Of a stretch of 61,586 nucleotides of DNA, positions 8,187 to 16,900 are shown one piece after another. The translations under genes were made by a program, and so were the position numbers. The DNA is taken from positions 1-61,586 of the forward strand of contig CAMWUI010000015.1 of the NCBI GenBank assembly GCA_947177395.1. The letters are read 5' to 3'. The stretch comes from an uncultured Paraprevotella sp. GTDB lineage: Bacteria; Bacteroidota; Bacteroidia; Bacteroidales; Bacteroidaceae. Numbering within the stretch: position 1 is the first letter of the stretch; each line of letters begins with the position of its first letter. The notes below the pieces were generated by a model. The model was given only the letters and a program-made list of their open reading frames with translations. It was not told the DNA's origin and made no database searches.

Positions 8187-8966
8187 ATGGGAAAAGGAAA
8201 GTTGGCGAAATTCGCGGATATGGAGCGTTACCCTCATGTGTTTGAATATCCCTGGGCGGCGGTGGCGGATGTGCCTTTCGCCATGAAGGGGCGGTGGCAC
8301 GAGGATTTTTTCCGCAACGCGAACCCCATCGTGCTGGAGCTGGGATGCGGCCGAGGGGAGTATACCGTGGGGCTGGCGAGGCTCTATCCGGAGAGGAACT
8401 TCATCGGCGTGGACATCAAGGGCGCGCGCATGTGGACCGGAGCCACGGAGGCGCTGCGCGAGGGGCTGGCAAACGTGGCTTTCCTGCGCACGAACATCGA
8501 GATTATCGACCGCTTCTTCGCGCCGGGGGAGGTAGCTGAGATTTGGCTCACGTTCAGCGATCCGCAGATGAAGAAGGCAACGAAGCGACTGACGTCGACG
8601 TACTTCATGGAGCGCTACCGCCGTTTCCTGACGGACGGCGGGCGGGTGCATCTGAAGACGGACTCGAACTTCCTGTTCACCTACACCGCGCTGATGGCGG
8701 AGCGCAACGGGCTGCCCGTGGAGTTCGCCACGACGGACCTGTATGGCGGCGACGCTGCCGGAGTTCTCGGCGAAGAGGAGGCGCGCATACTGGGCATACG
8801 CACGTATTACGAGCAGCAGTGGATGGACCGCGGGCTGGCCATCCGCTACATGCGGTTGCGACTGCCCCATGCGGGTGCGCTCGCTGAGCCGGACGTGGAT
8901 ATCGAGCTGGACGACTACCGGAGCTACAACCGCAGCAAGCGCAGCGGGTCGGCCACGGGACGGTAG
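8187..8966 (+). CDS. trmB: tRNA (guanine-N7-)-methyltransferase TrmB
   Basis: A 259-residue protein starting at ATG 8187 ([20 protein letters not shown]). The frame is open for 54 bp more upstream, but that extension crosses the promoter. The SAM-binding motif is [15 protein letters not shown], then [12 protein letters not shown]. The family signature [19 protein letters not shown] corresponds to the DPxxKK loop that contacts tRNA. The enzyme makes m7G46 in the variable loop of tRNAs. Length is at the upper end of the usual 210-260 residues. It is monocistronic, with a GC-rich hairpin following the stop. Confidence 0.92.
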   Translation: MGKGKLAKFADMERYPHVFEYPWAAVADVPFAMKGRWHEDFFRNANPIVLELGCGRGEYTVGLARLYPERNFIGVDIKGARMWTGATEALREGLANVAFLRTNIEIIDRFFAPGEVAEIWLTFSDPQMKKATKRLTSTYFMERYRRFLTDGGRVHLKTDSNFLFTYTALMAERNGLPVEFATTDLYGGDAAGVLGEEEARILGIRTYYEQQWMDRGLAIRYMRLRLPHAGALAEPDVDIELDDYRSYNRSKRSGSATGR

Positions 8967-8978
8967 TCCGGCACGCGG

Positions 8979-8997
8979 ACGGGCGTTGCCCGCCCGT
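8979..8997 (+). terminator. GC-rich hairpin after trmB
   Basis: ACGGGCG pairs with CGCCCGT across a 5-nt loop, followed by a pyrimidine-rich tract. It is a plausible but not classical terminator. Confidence 0.45.
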
Positions 8998-9066
8998 TAC
9001 ATTCTCGTTCTTTCATTCTTTCGCTTTAATTATTAATTCTTTCACTCTTTAATTCTTTATTCTCTT

Positions 9067-10167
9067 ATGGACTTATATCCCAAACTCATCACGGACGCGC
9101 TCGCCACGGTGCGCTATCCGGGCACGGGCAAGAATATCGTGGAGGCGGGCATGGTGGAGGACGACCTGCGCATCGCCGGGCTGCACGTGAGTTTCTCGCT
9201 CGTTTTCGACAAACCGACGGACCCGTTTCTGCGCTCCATCGTGAAGGCTGCCGAGGCCGCCATCCATGCCTATGTGGGCAAGGAGGTGGAGGTGGAGATA
9301 CGCACGCGTACGCGGCAGGCGCCGCGCCCTGAGGCGGGGCAGCTGCTGCCCGGAGTGAAGAACATCATCGCCGTGTCGTCGGGCAAGGGAGGCGTGGGCA
9401 AATCCACCGTGGCGGCCAATCTGGCCGTGTCGCTGGCCCGGATGGGTTATCGGGTGGGGCTGCTGGACGCGGACATCTTCGGGCCGAGCATGCCGAAAAT
9501 GTTCGGCGAGGAGGACGCGCGCCCGTATGCCGAGAACATCGGCGGGCGCGACCTGATTGTGCCCGTGGAGAAGTATGGCGTGAAGATGCTTTCCATTGGT
9601 TTCTTCGTCAGTCCCGACCAGGCGACACTTTGGCGCGGGGGCATGGCGAGCAACGCGCTGAAGCAGCTCATCGGCGACGCGGCGTGGGGCGAGTTGGACT
9701 ATTTTGTGCTGGACACGCCGCCGGGCACGAGTGACATCCACCTGACGCTGGTGCAGACGCTGGCCATCACGGGGGCGGTCATCGTGAGCACGCCGCAGGA
9801 GGTGGCGCTGGCCGACGCGCGCAAGGGCATCGACATGTACCGCAACGAGAAGGTGGGTGTGCCCATCCTGGGACTGGTGGAGAACATGGCGTGGTTCACG
9901 CCGGCGGAATTGCCGGAGAACCGCTATTACTTGTTCGGCCGCGAGGGTGTGAAGCGTCTGGCCGAGGAGATGGGCGTGCCGCTACTGGGGCAGATTCCGG
10001 TGGTGGAGAGTGTGTGCGGCAGCGGCGACGGGGGGACGCCGGTGGCGCTGGACGATGCGAGTCCGGTGGGGCTGGCCTTCCGGCAGATGGCGGCCCGCGT
10101 GGTGACGCAGACGGACCGGCGGAATATGGAGATGGCGCCCACGCAGGTGGTGGATGTGAAGAAGTGA
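9067..10167 (+). CDS. mrp: Mrp/NBP35-family P-loop ATPase (putative Fe-S cluster carrier)
   Basis: A 366-residue protein with an N-terminal DUF59/MIP18-like domain (about residues 1-85). A ParA/MinD-type ATPase domain follows, with the deviant Walker A SSGKGGVGKSTVAANLA near residues 101-117. Other motifs are LLDADIFGPSMPKMFG and FVLDTPPGTSDIHLT. Mrp proteins load Fe-S clusters onto apoproteins. The CxxC pair found after VxENM in many Mrp proteins is absent: here the sequence reads GLVENMAWFTPAELPENRYY. The gene follows an unusual pyrimidine-rich stretch (9001-9063) with no TAnnTTTG box, so its promoter is unclear. Confidence 0.88.
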   Translation: MDLYPKLITDALATVRYPGTGKNIVEAGMVEDDLRIAGLHVSFSLVFDKPTDPFLRSIVKAAEAAIHAYVGKEVEVEIRTRTRQAPRPEAGQLLPGVKNIIAVSSGKGGVGKSTVAANLAVSLARMGYRVGLLDADIFGPSMPKMFGEEDARPYAENIGGRDLIVPVEKYGVKMLSIGFFVSPDQATLWRGGMASNALKQLIGDAAWGELDYFVLDTPPGTSDIHLTLVQTLAITGAVIVSTPQEVALADARKGIDMYRNEKVGVPILGLVENMAWFTPAELPENRYYLFGREGVKRLAEEMGVPLLGQIPVVESVCGSGDGGTPVALDDASPVGLAFRQMAARVVTQTDRRNMEMAPTQVVDVKK

Positions 10168-10229
10168 TATTCGCGCGCTGCGGTTTCCCGTAGAGTCGCC
10201 TGCGCGATGAAGATAGTGCGGGACTGGCC

Positions 10230-10282
10230 GCACATATAATGCAAAAGGTACGCATCATGCGTACCTTTTGCATTATATGTGC
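10230..10282. terminator. 53-bp perfect palindrome between convergent genes
   Basis: Two 26-bp arms (left arm starts GCACATATAATGCAAAAGG) are exact reverse complements around one central C at 10256. It lies between mrp (+, stop 10167) and kduI (-, stop at 10304). It would form the same hairpin in either transcript, so a bidirectional terminator is the simplest reading. There is no long terminal U-tract. Confidence 0.7.
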
Positions 10283-10303
10283 ATGTGTGCGGTGGAGCCG
10301 TGC

Positions 10304-11260
10304 TCAGCGCATGTCGAGGTATTTGATTTCGTCCTTGTCGCTGTACTTGAGGTTTTCGCCGCCCATGCCCCAGATGAAGGTGTAGTTGCTTGTGCCGGCG
10401 GCGGCGTGGATGCTCCATTCGGGCGAGGTGATGGCCTGTTCGTTGTGCAGCCACACGAGGCGCTCTTCCTGCGGCTCGCCCATGAGGTGGCAGATGGCGT
10501 TGCCTTCGGGCACGTTGAAGTAGAAGTATGCCTCCATGCGGCGCGTGTGGGTGTGCGCAGGCATGGTGTTCCACACGCTGCCGGGCGCCAGTTCGGTGAG
10601 CCCCACCTGTAGCTGGTTCGTGCCACCGTCCTTCACGCGCTCCAGCACGTCCTTCACGATCATCTGGTTCACCACGCGCTTGTTGCTGTCTTCGGCCTTG
10701 CCGTAGTTGTCGCTGATGGCCAGGGCGTATTTCTTCTTGTTTTTCTCATACTTGGCCTTGTCGGTCGTGATGAGCTGCGTCACGAACGGACGGTAGGCCG
10801 GTGCCGAGTTGATGTAGAACTTGGCGGGGTGGTTGGCGTCGTTGCTGCGGAAGGTGACGTCCTTGTGACCGCAGCCCACGTAGAGCGCTTCCTTGTACTC
10901 CATGGGATACTCCGTGCCGTCTACCGTGACGGTGCCCGGCCCGCCGATGTTGATGACGCCCAGTTCGCGGCGCTCGAGGAAGTAGGTGATTTCCGGTCCC
11001 AGTTCGTGGAATGTTTCCAGCCGCAGTTCCTTGCTCACGGGCATGATGCCGCCGTAGACGAGGCGGTCGTAGAGCGTGTACGTGAGGTTGATTTCGTCCG
11101 GTGCCATGACCTTGGGCATCATGAAACGGCTACGCAGGGTCTCCGTGTCGTAGTGCTTCACGTCTGTCGGATGGCAGGCCGTCTGCACCGTGTAGTTCAT
11201 CTGTGCCTGTCCGGCCAGGGTGGCCAGACTCATGCAGCATGCTAATGCGAATTTTTTCAT
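10304..11260 (-). CDS. kduI: KduI-type 5-keto-4-deoxyuronate isomerase with N-terminal signal peptide
   Basis: A 318-residue cupin-type isomerase that converts 5-keto-4-deoxyuronate to 2,5-diketo-3-deoxygluconate in pectin and uronate breakdown. The family core is clear: [49 protein letters not shown] and FIWGMGGEN. The metal ligands are H236, H238, E243 and H285. Unlike the roughly 280-residue cytosolic enzyme, it begins [20 protein letters not shown], an apparent Sec signal peptide; Met21 right after it aligns with the usual start. There is also a lysine-rich insertion near residues 165-215. It is downstream of an EIIC permease gene on the same strand. Confidence 0.85.
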   Translation of the reverse strand: MKKFALACCMSLATLAGQAQMNYTVQTACHPTDVKHYDTETLRSRFMMPKVMAPDEINLTYTLYDRLVYGGIMPVSKELRLETFHELGPEITYFLERRELGVINIGGPGTVTVDGTEYPMEYKEALYVGCGHKDVTFRSNDANHPAKFYINSAPAYRPFVTQLITTDKAKYEKNKKKYALAISDNYGKAEDSNKRVVNQMIVKDVLERVKDGGTNQLQVGLTELAPGSVWNTMPAHTHTRRMEAYFYFNVPEGNAICHLMGEPQEERLVWLHNEQAITSPEWSIHAAAGTSNYTFIWGMGGENLKYSDKDEIKYLDMR

Positions 11261-11308
11261 TGTCAGTCTTCTATTTTTTTAGTGTTCAACAGTGTTTGTT
11301 TCTCTTTA

Positions 11309-11319
11309 TATATAATAGG
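11309..11319 (+). repeat. Variant of the dispersed AT-rich motif
   Basis: TATATAATAGG followed by TATATAC, one base shorter than the core at 3967-3978. It is in the gap between the EIIC gene and kduI. Confidence 0.45.
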
Positions 11320-11328
11320 TATATACAC

Positions 11329-12777
11329 CTATCGGTTTATCCTCCGGCGGTTCCACAGTACGAGCAACAGCGTGGCGAGCGTCAGTACGGCAGCGCCGAT
11401 GTAGAGGCTGTAGCGGCAGGCCGCATAGAGGACGATGGCCAGGGGGCTGGAGGCGAAGTCGAGGCTTCCGGCCTGGAATCCCGCAGGCACAGCCACCGAC
11501 TTGTCGTCGGGATGGATGCGTTGCACGAACTCGGCGGCTTGCGTGAAGTCGCCGGCCATCCATGTGACGAAGTACAGGCCGCATATCATCATCACGGCGC
11601 CGATGATGAAACTCTTCACGACGTTGCCCCGGGTGAGCGGCAGGATGAGGGGGAACACGTAGAACATGCCGGCGAGCGAGGCCAGTGGCAGGAACTGGTT
11701 GCCGGGCAGCACGACGGCCAGCACGAGGGTGATGGGGATGAGCAGGAGGCTCACGACGAGTGTCGTCGGATGGCCGATGACGAGTGCGGGCGACATGCCG
11801 ATGTAGAATTCTTTCTTCTCGCCGAACTTGCGGGCGATGAGCTGGCGCGTGGCGTCGGAGATGGGGCGCAGGCCTTCGATGAAGAGCGACGTGATGCGCG
11901 GGATGAGTTCCATGACGGCGCCCATTTTGATGCCCAGTCCCAGGATGGCGGGGATGCCGCCGGTGAACTGGCGCGCCTCGGCGTTACCGTTGGCAAAGGC
12001 CGGCAGCAGACCGTCGGCTTTGGTGTATCCGTGGATGAGCTGGTCCCAGTTCTCGCAGGCCAGGCAGGCGATGAGGCAGCCGATGATGACGCCCAGGAAG
12101 AGCGGTTCGCCGAAGAGGCCGAATTTCTTTTTCATTCCCTCGGAGTCGATGTTCAGCCGGTCGAAGCCCGGGATGAGATCCAGCCCGCGGTTGATGGCTG
12201 CCGCGAAGGGTACGAAACCTTGGCAAAAAGGTTGCGGAATGGAGATGCCCTCCATGCCGTCGTAGAAGTGCTGGAACTTCTTGGCCGTCACGTCGGCCAG
12301 CACGAGGGTGATGATGTAGCAGACGATGGCGGCGAAGAACCCCCAAAGCAGGCTTTCGCCCGTCATGAAATAGACCACGGCGCCGATGAAGGCGAAGTGC
12401 CAGTAGTTCCACAAGTCAATGTTCACCGTACGCGTGCATCCCAATAACAGGAGCAGCAGGTTGACGCCCAAGCATACGGGAATGATGAAAGCGCCCACCG
12501 ACGTGTTGTAGGCCACCGAGGCCGCGGCGGGCCATCCCATGTCGAAGACGCCCAGATTGAGGTCGAAGATGGCCACCAGGTCGTGGAGCGCGGGGCTGAG
12601 CGAACTGGTGAGCAGGCCGGTGACGACGGACAGGCCGACGAATCCGACGCCGACGTACAGTCCGCTTTTAAGGGCTTTGGAGAAGGGAATGCGGATGCAC
12701 ACCCCGAGCAGTGTGAAGATGATGGGCATCATGACGGCGGCGCCCAGTCCGATAATGTAGCTGAATACGGCTTCCAT
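11329..12777 (-). CDS. PTS EIIC component, galactitol (GatC) family, orphan
   Basis: A 482-residue protein with 10 or more hydrophobic segments. It resembles EIIC of the galactitol PTS family, with MEAVFSYIIGLGAAVMMPIIFTLLG at the start, NYWHFAFIGAVVYFM, then LFGEPLFLGVIIG and MGAVMELIPRITSLFIEGL. In a complete PTS this subunit forms the sugar channel and works with EIIA, EIIB, HPr and EI. None of those partners is in the window, and Bacteroidales generally lack a full PTS, so it may act as a secondary transporter or facilitator. It is upstream of the exported KduI with a 68-bp gap, implying a shared role in uronate or polyol uptake; this is inference. Confidence 0.78.
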   Translation of the reverse strand: MEAVFSYIIGLGAAVMMPIIFTLLGVCIRIPFSKALKSGLYVGVGFVGLSVVTGLLTSSLSPALHDLVAIFDLNLGVFDMGWPAAASVAYNTSVGAFIIPVCLGVNLLLLLLGCTRTVNIDLWNYWHFAFIGAVVYFMTGESLLWGFFAAIVCYIITLVLADVTAKKFQHFYDGMEGISIPQPFCQGFVPFAAAINRGLDLIPGFDRLNIDSEGMKKKFGLFGEPLFLGVIIGCLIACLACENWDQLIHGYTKADGLLPAFANGNAEARQFTGGIPAILGLGIKMGAVMELIPRITSLFIEGLRPISDATRQLIARKFGEKKEFYIGMSPALVIGHPTTLVVSLLLIPITLVLAVVLPGNQFLPLASLAGMFYVFPLILPLTRGNVVKSFIIGAVMMICGLYFVTWMAGDFTQAAEFVQRIHPDDKSVAVPAGFQAGSLDFASSPLAIVLYAACRYSLYIGAAVLTLATLLLVLWNRRRINR

Positions 12778-12857
12778 GTGTGATTAGATTGTGTTTGTTG
12801 GTTAATAATGAATGTTTCTTGCAGGTGCCCGTCGCCCGCCGGCGGCGGACGGTGGGG

Positions 12858-13715
12858 TTACTTCGCGTAATGGAACGTCGTTGAGCCGATGTTGTAGCCT
12901 CCGGCGAAGATGTCCACCCGGTAAGTGCCGGTGCTGAGGAACTCGTTCACGTCCCAGTAGACGGTGACATGCTGTTCCTCGCCCGTGTATTCGATATCCT
13001 TCTTGATGGAGTATTCGAGTTTCCGGTCTTCGAACGTGAATGTTCCGCCGTTGGTCAGCACTTCATTCGTGGGTTTGGTGATGCGTACGTAGAGCGAGCG
13101 GTTGCCTGTTTCGGCGGTGATGTTTTTGGTGATGACGAAGCTGATGACGAATTTCTTCACGTCTTTTATTTTCTTGGCTTCCCGTCCGCGTTTGTTCTGT
13201 CCTGTCACGGTGATGGCCGAGGCGTCCAGCTGCGAGGCGATGGCCACCTTCTCGCTCAGGTTCTCCTTCTCGGTGGTCAGCGAGGATATGTGGCTCTGTG
13301 CCTGGTTGTACTGCGCTTTCATCCGCTCGTTCTCGTCGGTCAGCGCCTGGTTGAGGCGGTTCAGCGAGTCAATTTCCAGGATATAGCTGCGCATGACGGC
13401 GCGCACCGTAGCCAGTTCCTTCTTCAGGCGGGCGATTTCGGCGGCGTCGGTGGTCTTCACCCGCTTCAGTTCGTCGAGCAGTTCCTGCGTTCGTCGCTGT
13501 TCCTTGTCGAGCTGTGCGATGAGCGAGTCGTTGTTGATTTGGAGTTTCAGCTCGCTGTATTGTTTGGCGAACTCTTCGTATTCGTTCTCCATCTCCATCT
13601 TGTCCATTTCTATCAGTTTCAGCATCTCGTCCTGTTCGGCGCTGTTTTTGTTGCCGTTGCATCCGGCTACGACCAGTGCTGCGGCGGCGATGAAGAATAA
13701 AAGTTGCTTTTTCAT
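12858..13715 (-). CDS. Coiled-coil lipoprotein of unknown function
   Basis: A 285-residue lipoprotein with lipobox AALVVAGC near residue 18. A long heptad-rich region of about 120 residues follows (LIEMDKMEMENEYEEFAKQ, EQRRTQELLDELKRVKTTD, EIARLKKELATVRAVM), rich in Glu, Lys and Leu. The C-terminal 110 residues look like a beta domain (FVISFVITKNITAETGNRS, then YRVDIFAGGYNIGSTTFHY). The architecture suggests an envelope spacer or scaffold, but I do not recognise a named family. It is divergent from the GH31 gene and preceded by a TATCTTTG element, with a 279-bp intergenic region between them. Confidence 0.75.
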   Translation of the reverse strand: MKKQLLFFIAAAALVVAGCNGNKNSAEQDEMLKLIEMDKMEMENEYEEFAKQYSELKLQINNDSLIAQLDKEQRRTQELLDELKRVKTTDAAEIARLKKELATVRAVMRSYILEIDSLNRLNQALTDENERMKAQYNQAQSHISSLTTEKENLSEKVAIASQLDASAITVTGQNKRGREAKKIKDVKKFVISFVITKNITAETGNRSLYVRITKPTNEVLTNGGTFTFEDRKLEYSIKKDIEYTGEEQHVTVYWDVNEFLSTGTYRVDIFAGGYNIGSTTFHYAK

Positions 13716-13780
13716 GATTCTTCCTTTGGAGTGTGTTCGTTGTGAATATGGAAGTCCCGTGTCAATCGGGACACAGGGCG

Positions 13781-13788
13781 CAAAGATA
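13781..13788 (-). promoter_or_regulatory. -7 promoter element of the coiled-coil lipoprotein gene
   Basis: On the minus strand this reads TATCTTTG, an exact TAnnTTTG match, 66 bp before the start codon. A small GTCCCG/CGGGAC dyad lies in the leader. Confidence 0.5.
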
Positions 13789-13915
13789 ACCTTTTTCTTA
13801 TTTATTTAAAAGCCGCGGCCGGTCTTTTTTGTCCCGCGTCCCGCCGCGTCTTTCCGGCAGAGCGGAGAAATGCAAAAAAAGCGGTCTGTATGCCGGTGGT
13901 TTGTGAGAATAATCG

Positions 13916-13923
13916 TATCTTTG
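13916..13923 (+). promoter_or_regulatory. -7 promoter element of the GH31 gene
   Basis: TATCTTTG, exact match to TAnnTTTG, about 72 bp before the chosen GH31 start. This supports starting the CDS at 13995 rather than at the more upstream in-frame 13890. Confidence 0.5.
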
Positions 13924-13994
13924 AGGACGTGCGGAGCGTTTCGCCCCGCATCGGATTGTATGAATACCCTGAAAAACTATTTTTGATAAGCTTT

Positions 13995-16900
13995 ATGAGA
14001 AATTACAGTAAGTTTGGAGGCGGCCGGCATGCGTGGTTGCTGGCATTGGCTTTGCCCCTGGCGGGCGTTCCCGCAGCGGTGCAGGTCCGCGCCCAGTCCG
14101 TGCAGATAGTTGCTGCCGGATCGCTCACCGTACAAGGGGCGCAGGTGATTAATCCCACGACGGCGGACATCCGCTTTTCCGATGGAAGCCGGATGACAGT
14201 CGATTTCTACAGCGACCGTGTCCTGCGACTCTTTCAGGACAAGAACGGCGGTATCGTGCGCGACCCGCAGGCTTCGCCCGAGGCGCGTATACTGACTGAC
14301 TGTCCGCGTCGGCAGTTGACAGCTCCGGTGCGTGTCGAAGATGCGGGCGGGACGATTGCTGTCGTTACGGAGCAGGTGAGACTGGAATTTGACCGGAAGA
14401 CAACCTGCTTCCGGCTTGTCGACCGCGCTACGGGACGTATCGTGACCGAGAGCCGGCGCCCCGTTGAATTCGGGAAAAAGAAAGTGACGCTGGCGTTGCG
14501 CGAGGATGCCGGAGAGTATTTCTACGGCGGCGGCGTGCAGAACGGACGTTTCTCTCACAAGGGGAAGGCCATCGCCATCGAGAATACCAATAACTGGACG
14601 GACGGCGGTGTGGCTTCGCCTACGCCTTTCTACTGGTCTACGGGAGGTTACGGTGTGATGTGGCACACGTTTGCCAAGGGACGTTATGACTTCGGTGCGT
14701 CGGAACCCAGTACGGTCGTGCTGTCGCACGATACGGACTATCTGGATCTTTTCCTGATGGTCGACGAAGGGGCTGTACCTTTGCTCAATGATTTCTATCA
14801 GTTGACGGGGCATCCTGTTCTGCTGCCCAAATTCGGTTTCTACGAAGGCCATCTCAACGCCTACAACCGCGACTATTGGAAGGAAACGCCCGAGGGCGGC
14901 ATCCTCTACGAGGACGGCAAACGCTATAAGGAGTCGCAGACCGACAATGGCGGCATCAAGGAATCGCTCAACGGGGAGAAAAATAACTATCAATTCTCTG
15001 CCCGTGCCGTGATAGACCGCTACAACAGCCACGACATGCCGTTGGGTTGGGTGTTGCCCAATGACGGTTATGGTGCCGGTTACGGACAGACGTCCACGCT
15101 GGACGGCAACATTGAAAACCTGAAGGCTTTCGGCGAATACGCTCGTGGCAAGGGGGTGGAGATAGGACTTTGGACACAGAGTGACCTGCATCCCAAGGAG
15201 GGTGTTGAGGCACTGCTGCAGCGTGACATCGTGAAAGAGGTGCGTGACGCCGGCGTGCGTGTGCTCAAGACCGACGTAGCCTGGGTGGGTGCCGGTTATA
15301 GTTTCGGTCTGAACGGCGTGGCCGACGTGGGACAGATCATGCCCTATTATGGCAATGATGCCCGTCCGTTTATCATTTCGCTCGACGGCTGGGCCGGTAC
15401 GCAACGCTATGCGGGCATCTGGTCGGGCGACCAGACGGGAGGTAATTGGGAATACATCCGTTTCCACATCCCGACATACATCGGTTCCGGACTTTCCGGT
15501 CAACCGAACATCTGCTCCGACATGGACGGTATCTTCGGCGGGAAGAACATTCCCGTCAACGTGCGCGACTTCCAGTGGAAGATGTTCACTTCCATGCAAC
15601 TCAATATGGACGGATGGGGCTCCAACCCCAAATATCCGCAGGCGCTGGGCGAACCGGCCACTTCCATCAACCGCTGGTATCTGAAGATGCGTTCCGAGTG
15701 GATGCCGTATCTCTATACGTCCTCGCGCGAGGCTGTGGACGGCAAACCGCTGGTGCGGGCGCTCTTCCTCGATTATCCCGATGCTTATGCGATGGGCACG
15801 GCCACGCAGTATGAATTCCTGTGTGGTCCTAGTGTATTGGTGGCTCCCGTCTACCAGGCCACGAAGATGGACAAGGATGGGAACGATGTCCGCAACGGTA
15901 TCTACCTGCCCGAAGGGAAGTGGGTGGATTATTTTACCGGCGATGTATACGAGGGTGGGTGCATACTCAACAGCTACGACGTGCCGCTGTGGAAGTTACC
16001 GGTTTTCGTGAAGAGTGGAAGCATCCTGCCCATGACGAAGCCGAATAATAACCCGTCGCAGGTAGATAAGGCATACCGGTCGTATGAGATTTATGCCGAC
16101 GGCCATTCTGTTTATAAAGAATACGACGATGACGGTGTGACACAGCAATACCTGTGCGGTCGCAGCACAAGCACGCTCGTGGAGAGTAACGTGGAAAAAA
16201 ACAGGCTCGTTGTGACCCTTCGTCCCACAGAGGGCGATTACGACGGCTTCGTTCGGGAAAAAGTGACCGACCTGCGCATCAACGTGACGGCAGCTCCCGG
16301 GAAAGTGGTGCTGAAAGCCGGAAAGAAGAAAATCAAACTCTCTCCTGTGAACAGCATCGAAGAACTGGAGAATCGTCATAATGCCTATTACTACGATGAG
16401 CGTCCCGATCTGAACCGGTTCGCCACGCCAGGCAGCGAGTTCGCCAAAACAGAAATCATCAAGAATCCCGTGCTGACGGTTCGTCTGGCAGCCTGCGACG
16501 TGACGCAGACGGAGCTGGAGGTGACGGTGGACGGTTTCGAATTTGCTCCGGCCAATCGTCTGCATGCGCAGACGGGGGCTCTGACAGCTCCGGCGGCCCG
16601 CATCACAGAGGAACACACAGAGGCTTACAGACTGACACCGTCGTGGGACAAGGTGGGCAACGCCGACTATTATGAAATAGAGTACGACGGTATGCTTTAC
16701 ACCACTATCCGCGACACGGAACTGCTGTTTGAGAATCTGCAACCGGAAACGGAATATGTTTTCCGTGTGAGGGCTGTGAACAAGGACGGGAAGTCGGACT
16801 GGACAACGGTGAAAGCTACGACAAAGAGCAATCCGCTCGAGTTTGCCATCCAGGGCATCACGGGACGTACTACTTGTGAGAACCAGGGCGGAGGCGGCAT

